Shown: in pieces, positions 1 through 7,404 of the stretch | Layout: each line of letters opens with the position of its first letter | Position numbering within the stretch: position 1 is the first letter of the stretch | Origin: DASUHT01 sp038230835 | GTDB taxonomy: Bacteria > Actinomycetota > Thermoleophilia > Gaiellales > JAICJC01 | Reading direction: 5' to 3' | NCBI GenBank assembly: GCA_038230835.1 | Contig: JBBRMM010000016.1 | Location: 1-64,000, forward strand | DNA length: 64,000 nt | Made by a program: the position numbers and the translations under genes | The notes under the pieces: model-generated | What the model was told of the DNA's origin: nothing | The model's input: the letters and a program-made list of their open reading frames with translations, nothing else | Database searches by the model: none

Positions 1-180
1 AGCGAACCCGGCGAACCCGGCCCCCTCGGTCACCAAGCCCTCGTAGTTGGACATCGGCACCAGCTTCGCCGAGGGCTTCGCGTTCATATCCACGAACTGG
101 GCGAAAAAGAACTCAACCCCGTCCTCTTCGGCCTTGCGGCGGATGGTGTCCGCCAGTGGGCGTGCGCTCACCGTAGCCAT
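1..180 (-). CDS. glnT: Type III glutamine-synthetase-family ligase, N-terminal part (cut by window edge)
   Basis: The 60 visible codons are the start of a gene read leftwards out of the window. The stretch FFFAQFVDMNAKPSAKLVP (residues 24-42) followed by EGAGFAGFA matches the beta-grasp N-terminal domain of the GlnT/GmaS branch of glutamine synthetases. These enzymes join ammonia or methylamine to glutamate using ATP. A strong ribosome site (GGAGATGGAGGT) abuts the ATG, which fixes the start. The catalytic domain lies outside the window, so ammonia versus methylamine as substrate cannot be judged. A second, different glutamine-synthetase-like gene lies at 16.7-18.1 kb. The family call is safe; the symbol is tentative. 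Confidence 0.8.
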   Translation of the reverse strand, partial: MATVSARPLADTIRRKAEEDGVEFFFAQFVDMNAKPSAKLVPMSNYEGLVTEGAGFAGFA

Positions 181-269
181 ACCTCCATCTCCTTCTCGAA
201 AACCGCTCGGATGTGCGCAATCTCGCACGAATCGGGTACAAATGCCAGGTCCCGCGCGAGGATGGAGAA

Positions 270-2081
270 TCAGGCCTGGCGGCCTAGCGCGGTTTCGAGC
301 CGCAGCAGCTTGAGCTCGATCTCGACCATCAGCCAGTCCTCGTTGGCGACGTCGAGGGCCGTCAGATCCTGAATCCGGCGCAGCCGCTGGCGCAGCGTGT
401 TGGGATGCACGTACAACGCCTGCGCGGCGGCGGCGATATTGCCCCGCCGCTTGAGAAATTCCTCCAGCGTGTGCAGGAGCTGGGAGCGATGTCGCTCGTC
501 GTAGGCGGCCAGCGTCTTCAGCGCTTCCCCGCGAGAGTCGCGGACGCGCCCCTCCTGGCTCACGCGCAGCAGGTACTTGTAGGCGCCGAGGTCGTCGAAG
601 CTGACCACGCTGGGCTCCGGGCTGACGACGGCGGCCGCGACGACCGCGTGCTCGGCCTCCTCGAAGCCGGTGCGCAGACTCTCGGCGCCCTCGCAGCGGT
701 GGGACAGCCCGATCGCCAGCGGGTGGCGGGCGTTGAGTGTCGCGTGCAGTTCCCGCAGCCGCCCGAGCACGGTGGCCTCGGAGCACGTGCCGAGGTGCAC
801 CAGTCCGCGCAGCGCCGTGTCGCGGCGGTCGAACAGTGACCCCGGGAAGGCGCGCACCACGCTCGACTCGAGCGACTGGACGACCTCGTCCCAGCTCCGC
901 TCGGCGGTTCCCGCTCGGGGCACCCCCTGCAGCACCAGGTGCGGTTTGGCCAGGTCGCAGCCGAGCGCCTGCCCGCGCTCGAGCAGCTCTGCCGGCGTGG
1001 ACTGGCCGCGGGCCAGATCCTCGAACAGATCCTTGATCGCGTTTCGCTCGCGCAGCCGCTCGATCAACTCCACCTTCTTGATCGCCACCGCGGTCTGACC
1101 GGCGATCGATGCCGCGATCTCGCGCTCCTCGGCGTCCATCCGGCGCTCGCTGGGAACGCGCAGGGCGAGGAAGCCGACCAGCTCGTCGGCCGCCACCAGC
1201 GAAAGCACGACCGCGGCGCCGGCGGTGTCGGGCCCCCACAGAGTGGTCGCCAATCGCCGGCCGTCACCGGTCCGGCGGGCCAACTCGACGCCCAACTCCT
1301 GTGCGGTCAGCCGGGCCGGCGGGCCTGCGTCGGCGGGCCACGCCGAGCAGATCATGCGGCCGCCCGCCGGGTTCAGCACATGCAGTTGGCAGGCGTCCAC
1401 GGAGAGCAGCCGGTGGGCGCGTTTGGCGACGGCGGGCAGCAGGTCGTCGAGCCGCGCGGCGTCGGCGACGGCGCGGGCGAGGTCGGCCAGCCCTTCGACC
1501 AGGGCCAGCCGGCGGCGCGTGTCCGAGAACAGCCGGGCGTTCTCGATGGCGCCCGCCACCAGGCTCGCGCTGTGCACGAGGAAGTCCGAATCGGCCTGCG
1601 TGAACTCGCGAGGCGCGACCGCGTGCAGCGCGATCACCCCGATCACCTCGCCGTGCCGCCCCCGCAGCGGCACCGCCACCAGCGACTGGTACTTCTCCTC
1701 CTCCGCCTCCGGCACGATCTTGGCCCGGGGGTCGGACAGGGCATTGTCGCCCAGGAACACCGGCTGGTCGTGCTCGGCGACCCACCCGGCCAGCCCTTCG
1801 CCCGGCTCGAAGCGCAGCTTGCCGACCAGCGCCCGGTATGGATCGGACACCGCACGCAGGATCAGCGACCCGTCCGGTTCGACGAAGTACACGAAGCACG
1901 CATGGCAGTCGATGGCCTCGGTGACGAGGTCGACCACCGCGCGCAGCAACTCGTCGGCGTCCAGTGTCGAGGACACCGTGTTGATGACCTGGTACAGGTA
2001 GCGGCTGTCGGCCGGCGGTCGTGACCCCGCGACCTCTGCGAGCGGATCCTCACCCACCTCGGACATGTACGAACCGGACAT
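270..2081 (-). CDS. GAF-domain PucR-type transcriptional regulator
   Basis: This is probably a cytoplasmic regulator with two GAF-like sensor domains and a PucR-type DNA-binding end. A clear GAF domain spans roughly the first third (motifs GEGLAGWVAEHDQPVFLGD and SLVAVPLRGRHGEVIGVIAL), and a second, weaker one follows. The C-terminus (LEEFLKRRGNIAAAAQALY, then VHPNTLRQRLRRI) is the PucR helix-turn-helix. PucR proteins commonly control purine, amine or amino-acid catabolism, which fits the amine genes around it. The frame stays open to 2234. No ribosome site supports any start, so the ATG at 2081 (or 2066) is a choice based on where conservation seems to begin. Its end lies about 90 bp from the divergently oriented start region of the glnT-like gene on the same strand. 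Confidence 0.75.
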   Translation of the reverse strand: MSGSYMSEVGEDPLAEVAGSRPPADSRYLYQVINTVSSTLDADELLRAVVDLVTEAIDCHACFVYFVEPDGSLILRAVSDPYRALVGKLRFEPGEGLAGWVAEHDQPVFLGDNALSDPRAKIVPEAEEEKYQSLVAVPLRGRHGEVIGVIALHAVAPREFTQADSDFLVHSASLVAGAIENARLFSDTRRRLALVEGLADLARAVADAARLDDLLPAVAKRAHRLLSVDACQLHVLNPAGGRMICSAWPADAGPPARLTAQELGVELARRTGDGRRLATTLWGPDTAGAAVVLSLVAADELVGFLALRVPSERRMDAEEREIAASIAGQTAVAIKKVELIERLRERNAIKDLFEDLARGQSTPAELLERGQALGCDLAKPHLVLQGVPRAGTAERSWDEVVQSLESSVVRAFPGSLFDRRDTALRGLVHLGTCSEATVLGRLRELHATLNARHPLAIGLSHRCEGAESLRTGFEEAEHAVVAAAVVSPEPSVVSFDDLGAYKYLLRVSQEGRVRDSRGEALKTLAAYDERHRSQLLHTLEEFLKRRGNIAAAAQALYVHPNTLRQRLRRIQDLTALDVANEDWLMVEIELKLLRLETALGRQA

Positions 2082-2298
2082 GTACAAATGGTACAGCGGT
2101 GGACCGTCGAGGAAGCCGGCCGCCGGCGCGGAGTGTTCGCCACACACCGGTCGCAGTCCGACCGGTGTGTCCGGGGTCGAGCGTCTGCGGGAGCTGGAGA
2201 TGGCCGACGCGCCATAGACCGCTGTTGCGGCCACCGTTTAGGATAGGGGACATATGGCGGCTCCGGCTGCCTTGGATGACGACGGAGAGGAGTCGCGA

Positions 2299-3687
2299 AT
2301 GGCAACGGTCGCCGAGTCCGCGATGAATGGTCTAGACCCGATGTTTCAGCCCGAGTGGTTCTTCAACGACGAACAGCTCGCGCTGCTTGCACGGCTGAAG
2401 GAGATTTGCGAGGAGACCATCCGGCCGCTGGCCGCGGAGAACGACCGCTCGCTCACGTTCCCCCGCAAGAGCCTCGAGGCGCTGGGGCCGGACGGCTTCC
2501 TGGGGCTGCTGCTGCCCAAGGAGTGGGGCGGCCTGGGCCAGAACCACGTCATGTACGGAGCCGTTACCGAGACCATCGCCCGCTACGGCGATGCGTCGTG
2601 TGCCATGTGCTACACGATGCACATAGGCGCGGTCGAGGCACTCAAGCTGCGCGCGACGCCGTACCTGGTGGAGACGTACCTGAAGAAAGTCCGTGACGGT
2701 CTGCTCGGCACCCTTTCCTACTCCGACCCCGAGACCGGCTCGCACTTCTGGTACCCGATCGCGTCGGGGGCCCGGCGCGTGGACGGCGGCTATGAGGTGC
2801 TGAAGAAGGCTTCGTGGACGACCTCGGCCGGGTTCGCCGACTTCTACGTGCTGCAGACCACCTCGCCCGACTACAACGGGGACTACTCCAACCTTTCCGT
2901 GTTCGTCGTGGACAAGGACGAGATCGAGGCCAAGCCCGAGGAGTGGGACGCGATGGGCCTGCGCGGCAACCAGTCGGGGACGCTGCTGCTCGACTGGAAG
3001 TTCGTCCCTGATTCGCAGTTGGTGGGCCCGATCGGCGACGGCGCAAACTCCAACGACGAGGCCGTCGACCCGTACTTTCTGATCGGCTCGTCCGGCTGCT
3101 GGAACGGCATCTCGCTGGGTGCGATCGACATCGCGATCCGGCACACGACGCGCAAGACCCACAAGGACGTGGGCCTTCGCGTGTGCGACTACCCCACCAT
3201 CCAGGATGCGGTCGGTGAGGCGATCATGGACACGAACGCCGCGCGCTGCCTGGTGTTCTCCGTCGCCAGCGCGCTCGACAAGGTGACCGACGGCGGCCAG
3301 CGGGAGATGCAGCCGGGCGAGCTCGCGCGCGGCAATTATCTCCCGTGGCTGTGGCAGATCAAGTTCACCGCGGCCAAGAACGTGGCCCACGTGGTCGACA
3401 AGATGCTGCACTGCTGCGGAGGTACGGGCTACAAGAAGCAGCCGCTGCAGCTCGAGCGCTACCTGCGAGACGGCAAGGCGGGGTGGGTGATGGGGCCGAC
3501 GAACGAGGTGCTGCGCCAGTTCGTGGGCAAGACCGCGCTGCTTGGCATCGAGTCTCTGGACTACTGGAACGTCTCGCTGAACGAGCGGGCGCTGAACAAT
3601 GAGCTGAAGAAGATGAGCGGCGACCAGAAGCGCGAATTGGCCGACCGCCTGATGTCCGAGGCCGCAGCCTCCAACAACGGCGGCTGA
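2299..3687 (+). CDS. Acyl-CoA dehydrogenase family protein
   Basis: This is a 462-residue FAD-dependent acyl-CoA dehydrogenase, which introduces a 2,3 double bond into an acyl-CoA thioester. The N-terminal helical domain (ENDRSLTFPRKSLEALGPDGF), middle beta domain (GTLSYSDPETGSHFWYPIAS, KKASWTTSAGFADFYVL) and C-terminal helical domain (GGTGYKKQPLQLERYLRDGK, GPTNEVLRQFVG) appear in family order. The Glu in GPTNEV sits at the usual catalytic position. GAGAGGAG upstream of ATG 2299 supports this start; the frame is open 45 bp further upstream. It is divergent from the PucR regulator, so that regulator may control it. The acyl chain cannot be read from sequence. Confidence 0.85.
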   Translation: MATVAESAMNGLDPMFQPEWFFNDEQLALLARLKEICEETIRPLAAENDRSLTFPRKSLEALGPDGFLGLLLPKEWGGLGQNHVMYGAVTETIARYGDASCAMCYTMHIGAVEALKLRATPYLVETYLKKVRDGLLGTLSYSDPETGSHFWYPIASGARRVDGGYEVLKKASWTTSAGFADFYVLQTTSPDYNGDYSNLSVFVVDKDEIEAKPEEWDAMGLRGNQSGTLLLDWKFVPDSQLVGPIGDGANSNDEAVDPYFLIGSSGCWNGISLGAIDIAIRHTTRKTHKDVGLRVCDYPTIQDAVGEAIMDTNAARCLVFSVASALDKVTDGGQREMQPGELARGNYLPWLWQIKFTAAKNVAHVVDKMLHCCGGTGYKKQPLQLERYLRDGKAGWVMGPTNEVLRQFVGKTALLGIESLDYWNVSLNERALNNELKKMSGDQKRELADRLMSEAAASNNGG

Positions 3688-3808
3688 CTCTGACGCCCCT
3701 GCACGACCCGGTGCCGTGCGCCGGGTCGTGCGCGAGCCCTACATCGGCGCCGACCTCGGTCGATTGACCTGGACGCAAGCCTCTCCGTCCACGGCAGGTG
3801 TCCGTCCG

Positions 3809-4816
3809 ATGTCCGATTCCAAACATGTGCTCGTGATCCGTGTGGCCGGCCTGCCGTTTGCGTTCCCGATGGACACCGTCGAGCAGACGTTCGCGCTCGC
3901 CCACCACGTCGTGCACACGCTGCCCGGGTCGCGGGTGGTGGTGTTCCGGGGCAGTGCGATCGAGGTGGTGGACACGGCGTCGCAGCTCGGGCTGCCCGCC
4001 GGCGAGCGGCCGTTCGGCGTGATCGCCTGGGCCGGCGGCCGTCGCCGGGTGTTCGTGGTCGACGCGTTGGTCGGTCAGATGACGCTCGAGTGGCGCGACG
4101 TGCCGCGCGGCGCCTTCGGGCCGCAGGCGTCCGGCGTCGTCCTGTTCGAGTGGGGTGAGGTCGTCCCGGTGCTCGAGCCGGGAGTGGTGGCGGGAGCGTG
4201 GGAGCCGGCCGGCGAGGACGCGTTCGGGTTCACGCCGTTGCAGCAGAGCGCACTGCTCGAGATGGCCAACATCGGCAGCTCGCACGCGGCCACGGCGCTC
4301 TCGCAGATGCTCGGCAAGCCCGTCGAGATCGGGTACGCCGAGGCGTTCCTGGCCACGCTCGCCGAGGCCGCGGACAAGGTCGGCGCCGCGGCCGGGCCGT
4401 CGGCGGTGGTCGATACGCCGGTGGCGGACGACGGCGGCAAGGTGCTGCTGCTCTTCCCCGACGGCGCCGGCGAGCGCCTGTGTGAGTTGTTCGGCACCAG
4501 CCTGGACGACGAGATGGGGCGTTCGGCGCTGCGCGAGGTGGGCAACATCCTCGCCAGTTCCTATCTCAATGCGATCGTGCAGATGACCGGGATCGCGCTC
4601 GAGCCGGAGCCGCCGACGATCGAGGTCGGCCTGCTGGGGTCGCTGGTCGAGCGCAGCTTCGAGGGCGCCGACCCCAACGACGCCACCGTGCTGATGCGCT
4701 CGGTGATGACGGTCGAGTCCTCGGATGCGAAGTTTGCGTTCCTGTTCGTGCCCCGGTTCGAGGCCATCAGGTCGCTGCTGGATCAGCTTGGAGTGGGGTC
4801 GGCGGAGGCGGCGTAA
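3809..4816 (+). CDS. CheW-like domain fused to a CheC-type phosphatase domain
   Basis: The first 130 or so residues resemble the CheW/CheA-P5 SH3-like fold (VLVIRVAGLPFAFPMDTVEQ, GGRRRVFVVDALVGQ). The rest resembles CheC/FliY, phosphatases of phosphorylated CheY. CheC carries two pseudo-symmetric S/D-x3-E-x2-N-x22-P active sites. Here SALLEMAN and SALREVGN give both S-x3-E-x2-N sets; the Pro 23 residues after the Asn is present in the second (ending EPEPP) but is Ala in the first. No other chemotaxis, flagellar or receptor genes are visible. A role outside swimming, such as coupling a receptor to response-regulator dephosphorylation, is an inference. The start is the first ATG before conserved sequence. 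Confidence 0.75.
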   Translation: MSDSKHVLVIRVAGLPFAFPMDTVEQTFALAHHVVHTLPGSRVVVFRGSAIEVVDTASQLGLPAGERPFGVIAWAGGRRRVFVVDALVGQMTLEWRDVPRGAFGPQASGVVLFEWGEVVPVLEPGVVAGAWEPAGEDAFGFTPLQQSALLEMANIGSSHAATALSQMLGKPVEIGYAEAFLATLAEAADKVGAAAGPSAVVDTPVADDGGKVLLLFPDGAGERLCELFGTSLDDEMGRSALREVGNILASSYLNAIVQMTGIALEPEPPTIEVGLLGSLVERSFEGADPNDATVLMRSVMTVESSDAKFAFLFVPRFEAIRSLLDQLGVGSAEAA

Positions 4817-4823
4817 CCGCGGC

Positions 4824-4858
4824 GATGGGGGCGGAACCGGGCCGGTCCCGCCCCCATC
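4824..4858. terminator. Hairpin between convergent genes, likely bidirectional terminator
   Basis: GATGGGGGCGG (4824-4834) pairs perfectly with CCGCCCCCATC (4848-4858) around a 13-nt loop. It sits between the stop codons of the CheW-CheC gene and the convergent permease gene. No clear U-run follows on either strand, so termination is inferred from position and stem strength. Confidence 0.6.
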
Positions 4859-4875
4859 GGTGGCGCCACGGTGGG

Positions 4876-6405
4876 TTAGTCGCCGGAAGCCGGGAGCGGT
4901 TCCTCTGCAGGAATGCGCGCGGACTCGATCCGCCACCGCAGCGGCTTCTTGTCCTGCACCACGACGCGGTAGATGTAGAGCAGCACCGAGACGCCGAGGA
5001 TCAGCAGCCCGTAGATCGTCGGCCGCCAGCCCTGGCCGTAGGCGAGGGTCGGCGACAGGGCGCCGACGATCAGCAGCAGGCAATCGAACGCCGCCAGCAC
5101 CGCGACGATGGGCAACCAGCTTGGGCCGAGTTTGAGGGGCCGCGGCCAGTCGGGCCGGTCCTTGCGCAGGAGCAGGAACCCGGACATCGCCATCACGTGG
5201 CAGAACACGTAGCCCAGGTTCGAGAACAGCAGGATCCGCAGCGCGCCGGTCGCGTCATACGCGAACGAGCACAGAAGCGCGATGTTGAGGACGGCATCCA
5301 GCGTCATGGCGTTTGCCGGCACGTGCCGACTGTTGAGCTTGCCGAGCTGTTTGATGGTCATCTCGTCCCGCGAGATCCCGTATAGCGCCCGCGACCCGTC
5401 GGCCGTGGCCGTGTTCATGGAGAGGATGATCCCCGCCACCAAAAGCACCACCGCAACCCCTCCCAGACCCGACCCCAGGAGTTGCTTGAAGGTGTCCACG
5501 TAGAAGCCGCCAAGAGCGTTCCCGGCGTTGATGTTCTTGTCCCCGTAGGTGCCCACGGCGCCCAGCGGCAGCAGTGCGTATACCAGGACGCCGAACACGG
5601 CAGCCGAGCGCAGCGCCTTGGGCGTGTCGGTTGCCGGATCGTGGTACTCGGGCGCGAACGTCGCGCAGCACTCCATCCCGTATGCCGACCAGCACATCAC
5701 GTACAGCCACACCAGAACCAGCCGGATCCCCACCGGTCCGGTGATCGACGACGACAGATGGATGTTGTTGTGGAGGTTCGAGGAGTTGAAATCACCGGTG
5801 ATGTAGGGCAGGAACATGAACACGGCCAGCGGGATCAGCAGCAGCGCGCCGGTCACATAGCCCACCCACACGGCGGGACGCATGCCGAGGATGTTGAACA
5901 CCCAGATGATCACGATCACCGCGATCGTGAACGCGATCGGGAAGTTGAAGTACAGCGGGATCAGGCCTCCGACTCCGCCCCCACTGGCGTGGCTGTGGTT
6001 CCAGAAGCTGGAGGTGGCGGAGGAGGGATAGAACTGCGCCTGCACGAGCAGGCCGGTGACGATGCCGGTGGCGGAGAGCACCACCGACCACCCGATCCAG
6101 TAGCCGAATGCCGCCACCGGGCCGATGAACGAGAAGTACCGCTTCCAGGCTTCATGGGCGTAGATGGCGATGCCGCCGGACAGCTTGGGGAACATCGCCG
6201 CCAGCTCGGAGTAGATGTAGTTGTGGAACGCTCCGAGCAGGACCGAGATCGTCCACAGCGCCACCGCGCCCCACCCGCCGAGCGAGATCACCGAGAACCC
6301 GAGCCCGGCGATCAGGAAGCTCGGATTTGCCAGTGCGACGACGAAGCCGTCGAACCAGCTGATCGTTTTGAGGAGTTCTCGTTCCTCAACGGCTGCTGTT
6401 GCCAT
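4876..6405 (-). CDS. APC-superfamily amino acid/amine permease
   Basis: This is a 509-residue integral membrane protein with about 12 hydrophobic segments and the APC-superfamily N-terminus (SWFDGFVVALANPSFLIAGL then GGWGAVALWTI). It should import an amino acid or amine by proton or sodium symport across the cytoplasmic membrane. A large hydrophilic insert (about residues 125-150, rich in Ser and Gly) lies between TM3 and TM4. The position between a glutamine-synthetase-like gene and amine-oxidising enzymes suggests a nitrogenous substrate, but sequence alone does not identify it. GGAGGA precedes the ATG, and a consensus-like promoter lies 40-70 bp upstream. Confidence 0.85.
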   Translation of the reverse strand: MATAAVEERELLKTISWFDGFVVALANPSFLIAGLGFSVISLGGWGAVALWTISVLLGAFHNYIYSELAAMFPKLSGGIAIYAHEAWKRYFSFIGPVAAFGYWIGWSVVLSATGIVTGLLVQAQFYPSSATSSFWNHSHASGGGVGGLIPLYFNFPIAFTIAVIVIIWVFNILGMRPAVWVGYVTGALLLIPLAVFMFLPYITGDFNSSNLHNNIHLSSSITGPVGIRLVLVWLYVMCWSAYGMECCATFAPEYHDPATDTPKALRSAAVFGVLVYALLPLGAVGTYGDKNINAGNALGGFYVDTFKQLLGSGLGGVAVVLLVAGIILSMNTATADGSRALYGISRDEMTIKQLGKLNSRHVPANAMTLDAVLNIALLCSFAYDATGALRILLFSNLGYVFCHVMAMSGFLLLRKDRPDWPRPLKLGPSWLPIVAVLAAFDCLLLIVGALSPTLAYGQGWRPTIYGLLILGVSVLLYIYRVVVQDKKPLRWRIESARIPAEEPLPASGD

Positions 6406-6443
6406 GCGCTCCTCCGATGACGTCGGGCGAAAAAACTGTCAGG

Positions 6444-6472
6444 ATCAAACAGCATTTCCAGCTTGCGGTCAA
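6444..6472 (-). promoter_or_regulatory. Sigma70-type promoter of the permease gene
   Basis: On the minus strand TTGACC (6472-6467) is followed after exactly 17 bp by TTTGAT (6449-6444). The ATG at 6405 lies 38 bp further on, with GGAGGA before it. Spacing and hexamers match a housekeeping sigma factor promoter. Confidence 0.55.
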
Positions 6473-6540
6473 GAGTTTTTTCACACATTGCGACGAAAGA
6501 CCTTGCGTCGGTCTCCACACATGGGCCAAGATAGGGGTCC

Positions 6541-6918
6541 GTGAAGCCGCCCCCGATCACCCTCACCTGCGACTGCGGCGAAAGCGCCAGCGTCGTGTTC
6601 GGCGAGCGGTGGACATGTCCGGCGTGTGGCCGTGTGTACGACACCTCCGGCATCCCGCCGGACGAGTACCGTGCAATCGAGGCGGTGGCCCGCCGCTACC
6701 GGCGGATCGGCTGGGCGCTGGTCGGAGTTGTGGGGGCGTTCACCCTGTTCCTCGCGCTGACCAACCATCCTGTGCAGATCCTCGTCGGGCTTCCGGCGAT
6801 CGTGATGGTGTGGTTCATCTACGTGCGCCCGCTGATGCGCCGCCGCTTCCGCAAGGCGCTGGGGACGACTCCGACCTGGAATCTCAAGGCCGACCCGCCC
6901 GGGGGGTCGGGGGTTTGA
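6541..6918 (+). CDS. Small membrane protein with N-terminal zinc ribbon
   Basis: This 125-residue protein of unknown function starts at a GTG. The N-terminus has C-x-C (CDCG) and CPACG motifs, giving four cysteines that can form a zinc ribbon. Two hydrophobic segments follow (about residues 58-76 and 80-95). A basic stretch (RRRFRK) comes after the second, placing the C-terminus in the cytoplasm. Its stop codon overlaps the likely TTG start of the next gene, so the two are probably translated together. I do not recognise a named family. Confidence 0.7.
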   Translation: MKPPPITLTCDCGESASVVFGERWTCPACGRVYDTSGIPPDEYRAIEAVARRYRRIGWALVGVVGAFTLFLALTNHPVQILVGLPAIVMVWFIYVRPLMRRRFRKALGTTPTWNLKADPPGGSGV

Positions 6919-7400
6919 GCCCCGAGCTGCGACTCGGCAAGCGCGTCCCGCGGTCGACCGCGGTGGCGCACGGGTCGCATGCCGGGCCGGTGATGCTGGC
7001 CACGCTCGCGGTGCCCTTCGACCCGGAGTCGGCGCGGGTCGCGCTGCAGGCGGCTCTGGAGACGAACGTGAAGCTGGTGGTCGTGGACGCGGTCGAGCGG
7101 CCTTGGTGGCCACAGGCGTTGGCGACGCGCTACGCGGAGCTCGAGCTGGCCGAGGATCGCGACCAGATCGGGCGTTTCGTCGGCCACGTGGCGGGCCTGG
7201 GTGTCGAGGTCGAGCATCTTCGCATCGCATCGCCGCGCCCGGTCGAGGCGTTGCTCGAGCTCGCCGCAGAGCGCGACACGGGGCTGCTGGTGCTCGGCCC
7301 GGACCGGTCGCGGTTCAAGCCGCGCCTGTTCGCCCGCATCGCCCGCCGCGTGCGCAAGCGCGCGTCCTGCCTGCTGTGGGTGGCCGGCGAGGGCCCGTAG
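6915..7400 (+). CDS. Universal-stress-protein-like domain protein
   Basis: About 160 residues in an alternating beta/alpha pattern of the UspA-like nucleotide-binding type: a first strand (MLATLAVPFD), a long helix, KLVVVDAVE, a second helix, and a late DTGLLVLGPDRSRFKPRL segment in the position of the usual G-x2-G-x9-G(S/T) loop. That loop is poorly conserved, so ATP binding is doubtful. The TTG at 6915 overlaps the previous stop codon; GTG 6990 and ATG 6993 are alternatives nearer the first strand. Only 4 bp separate its stop from the convergent GGDEF-EAL gene. Confidence 0.55.
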   Translation: MSPELRLGKRVPRSTAVAHGSHAGPVMLATLAVPFDPESARVALQAALETNVKLVVVDAVERPWWPQALATRYAELELAEDRDQIGRFVGHVAGLGVEVEHLRIASPRPVEALLELAAERDTGLLVLGPDRSRFKPRLFARIARRVRKRASCLLWVAGEGP

Positions 7401-7404
7401 AGCG

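Noticed and set aside
939..2024. A 361-residue plus-strand reading frame opposite the PucR regulator, and similar long antisense frames across the window
   Set aside because: GC-rich DNA leaves antisense frames open; these show Arg/Ala/Gly-rich composition, no ribosome sites and no recognisable domains.
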